Source: Bin5 sp965207495
GTDB taxonomy: Bacteria > Chloroflexota > Anaerolineae > Caldilineales > Caldilineaceae
Direction of reading: 5' to 3'
DNA: 64,000 bases
Assembly (NCBI GenBank): GCA_965207495.1
Contig: OZ242287.1
Location: 1,116,001-1,180,000, forward strand
Positions 17,588 through 29,494 of this stretch are shown here, one piece after another (the first letter of the stretch is position 1; every line of letters begins with the position of its first letter). The notes beneath the pieces are model-generated. The model had not been told where the DNA came from, did not search any database, and was given only the letters and a program-made list of their open reading frames with translations. The translations under genes were made by a program, and so were the position numbers.

Positions 17588-18793
17588 ATGCTCCACGCCC
17601 TGTCCCATATCACCGTTCTCGACCTATCGCGCGTGCTCGCCGGTCCCTATGCCACGATGACGCTGGGCGACTACGGCGCCGAGGTCATAAAGATCGAGCA
17701 GCCGGGCCGCGGCGACGACTCACGCCACTGGGGCCCCCCATTTACCGACGGCGGCCAGAGCGCATACTTCCTTTGCGCCAATCGCAACAAGCGCAGCCTG
17801 ACTTTGAATCTGAAGACCGAAGCCGGTCACAAGATCTTCCGGCGGCTGGCCGCGCAGGCCGACGTCGTTGTCGAAAACTTCAAGGCGGGTGGGATGGAGC
17901 GATTGGGGCTGGGCTATGAAAGCCTTCGCGCCGACAATCCCAGTCTGATCTACTGCGCCATCACAGGCTATGGCCAGACCGGTCCCGACCGCGCGCTGCC
18001 CGGCTATGACACCGTAATCCAGGCCCAGGGCGGCATTATGAGCATAACCGGTTCAACGAGCGAGGGCACCGATGGCGAGCCCATCAAAGTGGGGGTGGCT
18101 ATCGTCGACATCACCGCCGGTCTGCAGGCGGCGGTGGCGATTCTGACCGCGCTGCAGCATCGTGATCGGACGGGCGAAGGCCAGCAAATCGACATCGCAC
18201 TCTACGATACCCAGCTGAGCTGGCTTGCCAACGTCGCCAGCGGCTATCTCCTCTCCGGCGACCCGCCCCGCCGCTACGGCAACGCCCATGGCACCGTCGT
18301 GCCCTATCAGACCTTTGCGACCGCCGACGGCCATCTCATGCTGGCGGTGGGCAACGACGCGCAGTTCGCTTCTCTGGCCGAGGCTGTAGGTGAGCCCGCC
18401 TGGGCAGACGACGAACGGTTTGCCACAAATCCGGCTCGCGTGCTGTTCCGCGAGCAACTCATTCCGGCGTTAGCCAACCATTTTCGCCAGCGCCCCACCG
18501 TTGAGTGGATCCAACGGCTGCGCGCGGCGGGCGTACCCTGCGGCCCTGTCAACGACATTCCCACCGCGTTGGAGACGCCCCAGGCCGAGCACCGGCAGAT
18601 GGTGCAAACAGTGACCGACGGCAACGGCGATAAAATAAAGCTCGTCGGGCCGGTTCCCAAGCTGGATCGCACGCCGGCGCATATATTCCGGCCTCCGCCG
18701 CTGCTGGGCGAGCACACCGATGAGCTTCTGCAGGAAAAGCTGGCTCTGACGAAAGAGGAAATCCAGGCGTTGCACGACAACGGCGTAGTCTGA
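17588..18793 (+). CDS. CaiB/BaiF-type family III CoA transferase
   Basis: A 401-aa class III CoA transferase of standard length. N-terminal ITVLDLSRVLAGPYATMTLGDYGAEVIKIEQPGRGDDSR (shown here only as a family hallmark region, residues about 8-46) binds CoA. VGVAIVDITAGLQAAVAIL lies in the region of the catalytic Asp, and DIALYDTQLSWLANVAS and the VPCGPVNDI block complete the interlocked-dimer signature. It moves CoA between carboxylic acids, and the acids involved are not predictable. No acyl-CoA ligase or dehydrogenase is adjacent. Confidence 0.9.
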   Translation: MLHALSHITVLDLSRVLAGPYATMTLGDYGAEVIKIEQPGRGDDSRHWGPPFTDGGQSAYFLCANRNKRSLTLNLKTEAGHKIFRRLAAQADVVVENFKAGGMERLGLGYESLRADNPSLIYCAITGYGQTGPDRALPGYDTVIQAQGGIMSITGSTSEGTDGEPIKVGVAIVDITAGLQAAVAILTALQHRDRTGEGQQIDIALYDTQLSWLANVASGYLLSGDPPRRYGNAHGTVVPYQTFATADGHLMLAVGNDAQFASLAEAVGEPAWADDERFATNPARVLFREQLIPALANHFRQRPTVEWIQRLRAAGVPCGPVNDIPTALETPQAEHRQMVQTVTDGNGDKIKLVGPVPKLDRTPAHIFRPPPLLGEHTDELLQEKLALTKEEIQALHDNGVV

Positions 18794-18834
18794 CGCGCAG
18801 CGGCCGGACCTATACCCGACTTTACAGACACACT

Positions 18835-18863
18835 TTGTCATGCAATTGCCCGTGGGCTATACT
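18835..18863 (+). promoter_or_regulatory. Sigma70-type promoter of the DUF898 gene
   Basis: TTGTCA, a 17-nt spacer, then TATACT; both hexamers are close to consensus. Expected initiation near 18870 leaves a leader of about 60 nt to ATG 18932, which has GGAAGGG as ribosome-binding site. Confidence 0.7.
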
Positions 18864-18931
18864 ATTCTGACAGCTTTGAACAATCCCCTGTGGCTCTCAA
18901 CTGATCACCTCTTACTCGGAAGGGTTCCGCC

Positions 18932-20128
18932 ATGCCTACCAACCTGGAGTTTCGCGGCCGCTGGCTGAATGTATACGGAAATCTGATTCTGATAGCGATC
19001 CTTTCAGGGATTACCTTGGGCATTTACGTGCCATGGGGATACGCTCGCTGGCAACGCATTGTCACCGAAAACACCTATTTTGAGGACCAGCAGTTGGAGT
19101 TTGACGGCTCCGGCGCGGAAGTGTTTGTCCAGTTCATCGTCATTGGTTTCTACACGCTGATCACGCTTGGTCTGTACGCAATTCTCGGCTTCTCCGCAAC
19201 CAGGATGCTGCGCTGGCAATACGCCCATACCCTCACACCCAACGGTCTGCGCCTGGAATACGAAGGCAAGACGATCGATATCTTCTGGGAATGGTTTCTG
19301 CTCGTTATCTTTACGCCGCTGACCTTGGGACTCTACTACTATTGGGGGCGCAACCGCCTGCGCAGTCAGATTCTGAACCATGTGTCGCTGAGTGACCAGC
19401 CAATGCAGTTCTCAACGACCCCGGGGGACTACTTTCTCGCCGTTCTGAGCAATTGGGTGATGACGGTTGTCGCGGTAGGACTATATGGAGCGCTGGGCTA
19501 CTTTCTGCGTCTGCAGGTCTTGGATAACGGCCCCCTCGCGGCGCAACTCGACAGCATAGGCGCCGGTGCTCCCGTCATGGAGTTGGTAAATCTGTTGGTG
19601 CTCGTCGTTGCCCTCGGCGTTTATGCTCTGTTTGGTCTGGCCCTGCTGGGAATGGCCATAGTCCGTTTTCGCGGTTGGGAAGTGAATCGCACTCTACTGC
19701 CGGCGCCAGTACGTTCGCGTTCGCCAATGTCAGCGATGTCAACGCCGGTTAGCGCACTGGCCGGCGCGCCGCCGCCCGTTTCCGACATTGCCGATAGCGT
19801 TCCCGAAGAGAGCGAATCGATCTACGAGGAAGTCGAACCGCCCCCTGTGGCGGAAAGCGACTATGTGGTCGATACGCCTGGCCGGCCGCTGCCTGTATCG
19901 CAAGAAGAGGGCGAGGACGAATACTACGACTTCGGCGAATTCTCCACCCAAGCCGGTCAGGAACCGGATGTGAACAGCGGCGACGAGCGAACCGACTGGA
20001 GCAGTGAACAGTGGGCTCGCCCCCAGGCTATCCTCCCTTCAACCGAAGAGGAAGAAGGGGACGGGGAGTATGATCAGCAAGCCCCGGATGATGACGATGA
20101 GCCCTATGGTTCATCCAATACCGCGTAG
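18932..20128 (+). CDS. DUF898 (YjgN-like) membrane protein with acidic tail
   Basis: A 398-aa protein. Residues 1-250 are a DUF898/YjgN-type membrane domain with about six to seven helices and three repeats of a pattern ending in G(I/L)Y-x2-WG or similar (GITLGIYVPWGYARWQR; TLGLYYYWGRNRLRSQI). After about residue 265 the chain becomes a hydrophilic, strongly acidic Ser/Pro/Glu/Asp tail of some 130 residues, probably disordered and cytoplasmic. The function of the family is unknown. It is monocistronic, with its own promoter, and convergent with selD. Confidence 0.8.
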   Translation: MPTNLEFRGRWLNVYGNLILIAILSGITLGIYVPWGYARWQRIVTENTYFEDQQLEFDGSGAEVFVQFIVIGFYTLITLGLYAILGFSATRMLRWQYAHTLTPNGLRLEYEGKTIDIFWEWFLLVIFTPLTLGLYYYWGRNRLRSQILNHVSLSDQPMQFSTTPGDYFLAVLSNWVMTVVAVGLYGALGYFLRLQVLDNGPLAAQLDSIGAGAPVMELVNLLVLVVALGVYALFGLALLGMAIVRFRGWEVNRTLLPAPVRSRSPMSAMSTPVSALAGAPPPVSDIADSVPEESESIYEEVEPPPVAESDYVVDTPGRPLPVSQEEGEDEYYDFGEFSTQAGQEPDVNSGDERTDWSSEQWARPQAILPSTEEEEGDGEYDQQAPDDDDEPYGSSNTA

Positions 20129-20258
20129 AGAATCCCACAGTGTAGTCACTGCGCAAAGGAAATATAGAAGCGGGTGAAGGCTGGTTGGATGCTCGAGTGT
20201 GGATGTGGTTGCTTCGTCTACAAGTTCACGTCTTGGGCAGACGCGGCGCCGTGGTCGC

Positions 20259-21383
20259 CTAGAGAAGTTTTATGACCGGCTGATCCCCCTGGGCCGGTTC
20301 AACGCTACCGATCTCCCAGAAGGGTTGTTCATTCCCCTCGCATTCGTCTCGAAATCGACCAAGACCTGGAGGCGGAATCGCAAGCAGAAGACCACCGCTT
20401 GTCTCCGCCTCCCATAGCAACGTTTTGTGCGCGGCGGTCACGCTTGGACCCGCGGTGACATGCGACCCGAAGTGCTCAGGATTGCGCGCGCTGCCTCGCG
20501 TAAGATAACCGGCCTCGATGTACCTGAAAACCCCGGGCAAGGCCGGCACACTCTCCGCCTCGATTTGGAGTTGCACCGGCGTATCAGCGGCGGACGCCGT
20601 CGCCAGTTCGACCGCGTGCCCCAACAGGCCGTAACCGGTGATATCTGTGCCGCTTCCTACGCCCGCGGCTCGGCCTGCATGGGCCGCGGCGCGGTTCAAG
20701 CGCGTCATCGAGCGGATGGCATGGTCCAGATGGCCCGGCTGGAGGTCCGGCTTTCCCTGGGCCCGCCGCGCTTCGCGGGCTGCCGAGCTCTCGGCCTGGC
20801 CTGTGAGCTTGGCAGCCGTAGTGATGATACCGGTGCCGAGCGGCTTGGTCAGAACCAGATGATCGCCTGCCGCTGCGTTTCCTTTGCGAAATAGTGAGTT
20901 GGGGGCGGCTACGCCTGTGACGCTCAAGCCATAGAACGGCTCGGGATTGGTCACCGTATGTCCGCCGGCGATCGCGGCGTCGGCCTCCTGCACTTTGGCC
21001 GCGCCTCCCGCCAGAATTTCGGCTACCACCTCGGCCGACAGATCTTCGGGAAAACCGGCAATATTGAGACAGACGCGTACCTCGCCGCCCATTGCGTAAA
21101 CGTCGCTCATCGAGTTGGCCGCGGCAATCTCCCCGTACAGCCAGGGATCGTCAACGATTGGCGTGAAGAAGTCAGTCGTCTGAATGAGAACCCGCTCGTC
21201 ATCCAGGCGATAGACGGCCGCATCGTCAGGTTTGCCCAGACCGATCAGAACATCCGGATATTCAGTTTGCGGAAAAATCGCAGCCATCTGTCGCACGACC
21301 TGCGACAACGCCCCGGGAGGGAGCTTTGAGGCTCAACCCGCACAGGCGACGCGCGCCGTCAAAGGTAGGGTTGTTTCTGTCAT
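20259..21383 (-). CDS. selD: Selenide, water dikinase; selenocysteine-containing (in-frame UGA at 21333-21335)
   Basis: SelD makes selenophosphate from selenide and ATP for Sec-tRNA and selenouridine synthesis. Conventional reading gives 349 aa from an internal TTG (21308) and lacks the active-site segment. Reading from ATG 21383 through one UGA gives 374 aa beginning MTETTLPLTARV, then ACAG-U-ASKLPPGAL. U is residue 17 and Lys is residue 20, matching catalytic Cys17 and Lys20 of E. coli SelD. The rest is standard: DDAAVYRLDDERVLIQTTDFF (ATP/Mg site) and the AGGHTV and TDITGYGLLGHA blocks. The SECIS-like hairpin follows the UGA. A weak GAGAG precedes the ATG. The Cys19 equivalent is Ser. No selA, selB or tRNA-Sec lies nearby. 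Confidence 0.93.
21289..21307 (-). promoter_or_regulatory. Bacterial SECIS-like hairpin in selD mRNA
   Basis: On the minus strand UGUCGCA pairs perfectly with UGCGACA around the loop GGUCG; one further U-G pair can extend it. The stem starts 26 nt after the UGA and the loop occupies nt 33-37. The E. coli fdhF SECIS also shows GGUCU in its loop, and bacterial elements lie within roughly this distance of the codon. SelB would bind here to deliver Sec-tRNA. Confidence 0.85.
21333..21335 (-). other. UGA codon recoded as selenocysteine (SelD residue 17)
   Basis: The triplet reads TGA on the minus strand, in the selD frame between GGT (Gly16) and GCC (Ala18). It is the only in-frame stop between ATG 21383 and the terminal stop. 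Confidence 0.88.
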
Positions 21384-21523
21384 CTCTCTGTCATCTCTCT
21401 GAATCCTGAACTGTTCCAAACCTGCCGCACAATTCTAACACAGGCCCGTGCTGAACCGCTCACGACCGCGGCGTAGTGCGGCGACTGTACAAAACGTACT
21501 GTATGAACGCCAAAGTCCGCCCT

Positions 21524-21679
21524 CTAGTCGACCCATGCCGTCAAACCATCCAGCGAATCAGCCGAATCATTATGCAAATTGCCTAGTGAATGGCGTCTGA
21601 ATCTGGAGTATAGTAGTCCCAAGTGGCTGAAGCTGGTGCCGAGTGGGGTCGGCATCGCATAAGCTTCAACCGCGACCAT
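21524..21679 (-). CDS. Possible small protein (51 aa), unknown
   Basis: A short frame beginning MVAVEAYAMPTPLGTSF, preceded by a purine-rich GGAGGAAGGAAGGAG tract that would make an unusually strong ribosome-binding site. It has no recognisable motif, signal or helix, and the 3' part has an ordinary polar composition. It lies between the hsp20 terminator and selD, on the same strand as both. Coding is supported only by the site upstream; the same DNA forms the nested inverted repeat described in the findings. Confidence 0.3.
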   Translation of the reverse strand: MVAVEAYAMPTPLGTSFSHLGLLYSRFRRHSLGNLHNDSADSLDGLTAWVD

Positions 21680-21699
21680 TCTCCTTCCTTCCTCCTTCT

Positions 21700-21732
21700 G
21701 GGGCCCCGGCAGAGCATGTTGTCGGGGCCCCT
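21700..21732. other. Strong GC-rich hairpin
   Basis: GGGGCCCCGGCA and TGTCGGGGCCCC form a 12-position stem with one G-T pair around an 8-9-nt loop. No U-tract follows on either strand, so a simple intrinsic terminator is not supported; it could end a small RNA or protect an mRNA end. Confidence 0.5.
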
Positions 21733-21765
21733 CCCCTCCATTTCGGATCAGTGGCAAAATACAAG

Positions 21766-21797
21766 AAGAGGCACCGGCTGCTCAGCCAGTGCCTCTT
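21766..21797 (-). terminator. Intrinsic terminator of hsp20
   Basis: On the minus strand AAGAGGCACTGGCT pairs with AGCCGGTGCCTCTT (one G-U) over a 4-nt loop and is followed by CTTGTATTTTG. It stands 36 nt after the hsp20 stop. Confidence 0.8.
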
Positions 21798-21833
21798 GCG
21801 GTACTTCCTTCTCAACTTCAGACGGGCGCCGGT

Positions 21834-22307
21834 CTAGGCCGCGACCGCCTTTTCACCCGCGCCGCGCACCGCAATAATGCGGGGCCTGACCTCTTCGGCC
21901 TTCGGCAGAGTCATGGTGAGAACACCGTCCTCGTAGGCTGCGCTGATGTCGTCGGCGTTTACGGCTGCCGGCAACGTGATGCTGCGAACGAACCTGCCAA
22001 AACTGCGTTCCCGCAGATGCCACTTGGCGTTTTCCTCAACGCTTTCCGCTTGGGTCTTGCCCTGGATGGTAAGCGAATTCTCTGAAAAACTGATCTCAAG
22101 GTCGGCCGGGTCGATACCAGGCAATGACGCCTTCACACTGTAACTGTTGTCATCTTCGCTGACATCCAGCGGCAGACGAATGTGCCCCCCATCGCCGTTG
22201 CCTTGCCATCCAGCCGGTTCCCGGAAGAGATCACCTACCAGATGGTCCATCTGATTGCGCACCGAAACCATCTCACGGAATGGGTCCCATCGTACGATTC
22301 TACTCAT
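21834..22307 (-). CDS. Small heat-shock protein, Hsp20/alpha-crystallin family
   Basis: A 157-aa holdase chaperone. Residues about 45-145 form the alpha-crystallin domain: LPLDVSEDDNSYSVKASLPG, DLEISFSENSLTIQGK, and SFGRFVRSITLPAAVNADDI, ending in the DGVLTMTLPKAEE block. The C-terminus lacks an obvious IXI motif, although RPRIIAV is the equivalent region. Start ATG has AGGAGG 6 nt upstream. A TTGACT at 22451-22456 (minus) may be its -35, but no well-spaced -10 was found and no CIRCE repeat is visible. It is a single gene with its own terminator. Confidence 0.94.
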   Translation of the reverse strand: MSRIVRWDPFREMVSVRNQMDHLVGDLFREPAGWQGNGDGGHIRLPLDVSEDDNSYSVKASLPGIDPADLEISFSENSLTIQGKTQAESVEENAKWHLRERSFGRFVRSITLPAAVNADDISAAYEDGVLTMTLPKAEEVRPRIIAVRGAGEKAVAA

Positions 22308-22674
22308 TTGTGCCTCCTGAACTTTCCAGTTAGCGCCGCCGCTTCGGCTCTAAAGCGCTATGAAAAACTGACCGTCTTGTTTGCGTTTCGCTGTGGCCGC
22401 CTGACCGCCACATGCAACTATAATGATAGCGGCCCAACATTAGATGGAAGTCAACGCAAAGTTAGAGGAATATAAGTGCCCCGTATGAGGAATGAAAGCG
22501 TCAAAAGCATCGCTATCGACTTCAGAAAAGCTTGGCCGTGTTGAGGGAATGGGGTATGATGAACACAAGAACACGTGTGCGATCCAATAGCCGAAGGGCC
22601 GCTTTGTAGCACTGGGCCCTTCAGACGTGAAGTCAGGTCCCTTGTCGAGGGATCCATGTAGCGGAGATGCAGTT
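22308..22674. other. Divergent promoter region of hsp20 and the coiled-coil gene
   Basis: 367 nt between divergent genes. On the minus side there is an AT-rich patch with TATCATTATAG and an upstream TTGACT, spaced by 20 nt, too long for a standard promoter. I see no heat-shock operator, RNA gene or repeat. Confidence 0.4.
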
Positions 22675-23421
22675 GTGAGCACAATTAACACGATGGAGGA
22701 CCTGATCCAGGTCCTTGATGAGCACCCCGAGTGGCTCGAAGCCCTGCGCGCGCGGCTCTTGTCGCGAGAGCTATTGAACCTTCCTCACACCCTGGCCATG
22801 TTTGCGGCAGAAATGCGGGAGTTCAAGGCTCAGATGGACCGGTTCGTGGTTTCTACGAATAAACGGTTCGATGCGCTCGACGCCAAGTTCGATGCGGTCG
22901 ATTCCCGGTTCGATGCGGTCGACGCCAAGTTGGAAACGGTTGACGCCCGGTTGGATGGGCACGATGTCACGCTCAAGAGGATTACTGACGATCTGGGACA
23001 GTTGAAGGGCGCCCACGCTAGAAATGCCGCGCTGGAAAGCGCAGGCATTATCGCCAGGGACTTGGGTCTTCGGCGGACGAAAAGTCTTTCGCAGGAGGAA
23101 CTCCAGGATCTGATCGACGAGGCCGACACCGCTGATCTTACCGCTGACGCTTTGAGGAGTTTCCGCGTGGCCGATCTGATCATGGAAGCCGCGGCAAAGG
23201 ATGGGGAGATCTGCTATATAGCCGTGGAAATATCCTACACTGCCAATGGAAGGGACACAACAAGGGCTATCCGTAACGCCGAGTATATGACCCGATTCAC
23301 CGGCAAACGTTCTTTCGCCGTAGTTTCCGGCCTTCATCGCGACGATCGCATTCAGGATAGCATCGAGTCCGGCGAGGTGTTCTGGCACCAGTTGACCGCC
23401 GAGGAACTGAATGCCGATTAA
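22675..23421 (+). CDS. Heptad-repeat coiled-coil protein with nuclease-like C-terminal domain
   Basis: A 248-aa protein of uncertain function. Residues about 50-105 consist of consecutive heptads of the form (K/S)RFDA(L/V)DAK, e.g. RFDALDAKFDAVDSRFDAV, predicting a long coiled coil. The C-terminal 110 residues (ADLIMEAAAKDGEICYIAVE and onward) resemble the PD-(D/E)XK-like domain found behind such coiled coils in Chloroflexota and cyanobacteria. The Glu of AVEISYT may be the core acidic residue, but I cannot identify a full catalytic set. A GTG at 22675 with GGAG about 10 nt before it is the likely start; an ATG at 22693 is possible. Confidence 0.7.
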   Translation: MSTINTMEDLIQVLDEHPEWLEALRARLLSRELLNLPHTLAMFAAEMREFKAQMDRFVVSTNKRFDALDAKFDAVDSRFDAVDAKLETVDARLDGHDVTLKRITDDLGQLKGAHARNAALESAGIIARDLGLRRTKSLSQEELQDLIDEADTADLTADALRSFRVADLIMEAAAKDGEICYIAVEISYTANGRDTTRAIRNAEYMTRFTGKRSFAVVSGLHRDDRIQDSIESGEVFWHQLTAEELNAD

Positions 23422-23457
23422 TCGTTGCATGAGCTTCCGCATCGCCTGCCCCGCGCG

Positions 23458-23487
23458 TTGTTTGCGGTAGCGAACTTGATGTATGAT
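23458..23487 (+). promoter_or_regulatory. Possible promoter of dnaE
   Basis: TTGTTT, an 18-nt spacer, then TATGAT, about 70 nt before the dnaE ATG. The match is moderate and other placements are possible. Confidence 0.35.
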
Positions 23488-23557
23488 TGAAACTATCTAA
23501 TCCGCGGCGCATCCGCGCTGCATTTGGCCTTCATCCTCCTTACTTCCCGACCCTCCA

Positions 23558-27673
<4,116 letters not shown>

Positions 27674-28153
27674 GGAGGATGGCCGACCAACGAGGTTCGA
27701 ACTCTCCACCACGGCGGTTTCGCCACACGGCAGACTGCTCGGGCCCCTCTTTGAGTGTTCAGCACCGGCGCCCGCCCTGCTGACAGGGCTTCACGCCCTT
27801 CGTCGTCATCTCTGTTGAGGTTTGCGAGAATTCAGGTCTTTGACGGACTTTGCGTAAACGGAAAAGTACTACTGCCAATACCTCCACAATGTGTCCTCCT
27901 CCACCAGCCGTACCTGTAATAACACTCGCATCAGCCGTTTCCCAGTGCGCCGTCCGCTATGAATCGCACGTTGATTCGTGAAGAACCCCTCCTGTCTTTC
28001 TTATAGACATGCAGTGGACCCCAGATCGCGAGACGGAATGCATAGAGAACTGCAAGAAAGACGCCCTGGAACACAACTCGTCTCGCCAGCTCAGCTGACT
28101 GACAAAGGGCGAATCCGATAGCAATAACATTCCCGCCAATATGGAGTGACCTG
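27674..28153. other. Intergenic region between dnaE and rhaA
   Basis: 480 nt without a supportable gene. The first 45 nt resemble pieces of a tRNA (see findings). The rest has no clear promoter; CTGACA-N17-CAATAA at about 28097-28125 is a weak candidate for rhaA. No terminator or repeat was recognised. Confidence 0.45.
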
Positions 28154-29428
28154 ATGAACTTTGCTACTACATCGAAACAGATCGAAGACGCATACGCCCT
28201 CGCCCAGGAACGATACGCGGCTATCGGCGTGGACACGGAGCAGGCGCTGACAACGCTGAGCGGCGTTCCCATCAGCCTCCACTGCTGGCAGGGCGACGAC
28301 GTGCTCGGCTTTGAAGAGCCGGGCCGGGGCCTGGGCGGCGGCCTCATGGCGACCGGCAACTACCCCGGCCGCGCCCGTACTGTCGACGAGCTGCGCAGCG
28401 ATCTGGACATCGCATACAGCATCATCCCCGGCAATCACCGCCTCAACCTTCACGCCATGTACCCCGATACCGACGAAAGTCCGGCCCGCAACGAGATCGA
28501 GCCGCGCCACTTTCAGGGCTGGGCAGACTGGGCCAAAGAAAACGGCCGCGGCATCGACTTCAACCCGACGCTGTTCTCCCACCCACTGGCCGATGACGGC
28601 TTCACCCTGGCCTCCTACGACAACGACATCCGCCAGTTCTGGATCCAGCACTGCATCGCCTGCCGGGAGATCGGCAGCTTCTTCGGCAAAGAGCTGGGCA
28701 CGCCGGCAATGACCAATATCTGGATCCCCGACGGCCTCAAAGACACGCCCGGCGACCGCACAACGCCCCGCCGCCTTCTGAAAGACGCCCTCGACCAGAT
28801 ATTTGAGAAGGAAATCGATCCCAACCACAACCGCGACGCCATCGAATGTAAACTATTCGGCCTCGGTTCAGAGAGCTACGTCGTCGGCTCGCACGAATTC
28901 TATCTGGGTTATGCCGCGCAAAACAACCAGGCCCTCTGCCTCGACGCCGGCCACTTTCACCCGACCGAGGTGATCTCCGATAAAATATCGGCCTGCCTGC
29001 TCTTCGTATCCGAGTTGGTCCTCCATGTGAGCCGCGGCGTACGCTGGGACAGCGACCATGTCGTCACCTTCAGCGACGAGCTGCAGGCCATCATGCAGGA
29101 GATCGTGCGCGGGGACCACCTTGACCGCGTGCACATCGGCCTCGATTTCTTCGACGCCAGCATCAACCGTGTGGCCGCCTGGGCAATCGGCACGCGCAAT
29201 TCGCTGCGAGCCCTGCTGCTGGCGTTGTTGGAGCCGAAGGAGACGATGCAGGAGATCGAGCGCAGCGCCGATTTCACAACCCGCCTGGCACTGATGGAAG
29301 AGTTGAAGGCGATGCCCCACGCGGCCGTATGGGACTTCCACTGCTTGCAGCAGGACGTGCCTGTGGGCATGGCCTTCATGCAGGAGATCCGGCAGTACGA
29401 GAAAGACGTGTTGTCGCTGCGGAACTGA
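28154..29428 (+). CDS. rhaA: L-rhamnose isomerase, E. coli RhaA type
   Basis: A 424-aa metal-dependent isomerase converting L-rhamnose to L-rhamnulose (E. coli RhaA is 419 aa). Long blocks match the RhaA type rather than the Pseudomonas RhaI type: SLHCWQGDDVLGFEEPG, LDFNPTLFSHPL-like FNPTLFSHPLADDGF, TNIWIPDGLKD, LCLDAGHFHPTEVISDKIS and HIGLDFFDASINRVAAW, which together hold the Mn/Zn ligands. GGAG precedes the ATG. It is followed 66 nt later by rhamnulokinase, forming the first two steps of rhamnose catabolism; the aldolase and a transporter are not in the window. Confidence 0.96.
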   Translation: MNFATTSKQIEDAYALAQERYAAIGVDTEQALTTLSGVPISLHCWQGDDVLGFEEPGRGLGGGLMATGNYPGRARTVDELRSDLDIAYSIIPGNHRLNLHAMYPDTDESPARNEIEPRHFQGWADWAKENGRGIDFNPTLFSHPLADDGFTLASYDNDIRQFWIQHCIACREIGSFFGKELGTPAMTNIWIPDGLKDTPGDRTTPRRLLKDALDQIFEKEIDPNHNRDAIECKLFGLGSESYVVGSHEFYLGYAAQNNQALCLDAGHFHPTEVISDKISACLLFVSELVLHVSRGVRWDSDHVVTFSDELQAIMQEIVRGDHLDRVHIGLDFFDASINRVAAWAIGTRNSLRALLLALLEPKETMQEIERSADFTTRLALMEELKAMPHAAVWDFHCLQQDVPVGMAFMQEIRQYEKDVLSLRN

Positions 29429-29494
29429 CAACACGGTCCACGGCAGCGGACGAACGTCCGCCCCTCGTCACAAAAACACGGAACGGGACCACAC

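Larger units (their letters stand above)
21384..21833. other. Intergenic region between hsp20 and selD
   Basis: 450 nt containing, in order on the plus strand, an AT-richer stretch, a nested inverted repeat (21629-21667), a strong GC hairpin (21700-21732) and the hsp20 terminator (21766-21797). A small minus-strand ORF (21524-21679) overlaps the inverted repeat. No known RNA family was recognised. Confidence 0.5.

Noticed and set aside
21600..21740. tRNA-Sec or SRP RNA next to selD
   Set aside because: No 8-bp acceptor stem, UCA anticodon loop or T loop can be built, and the SRP GGAA-type core is absent.
27931..28359. Minus-strand frames across the dnaE-rhaA gap and the rhaA start
   Set aside because: They overlap the firmly supported rhaA in antisense, with no ribosome-binding site or recognisable domain.
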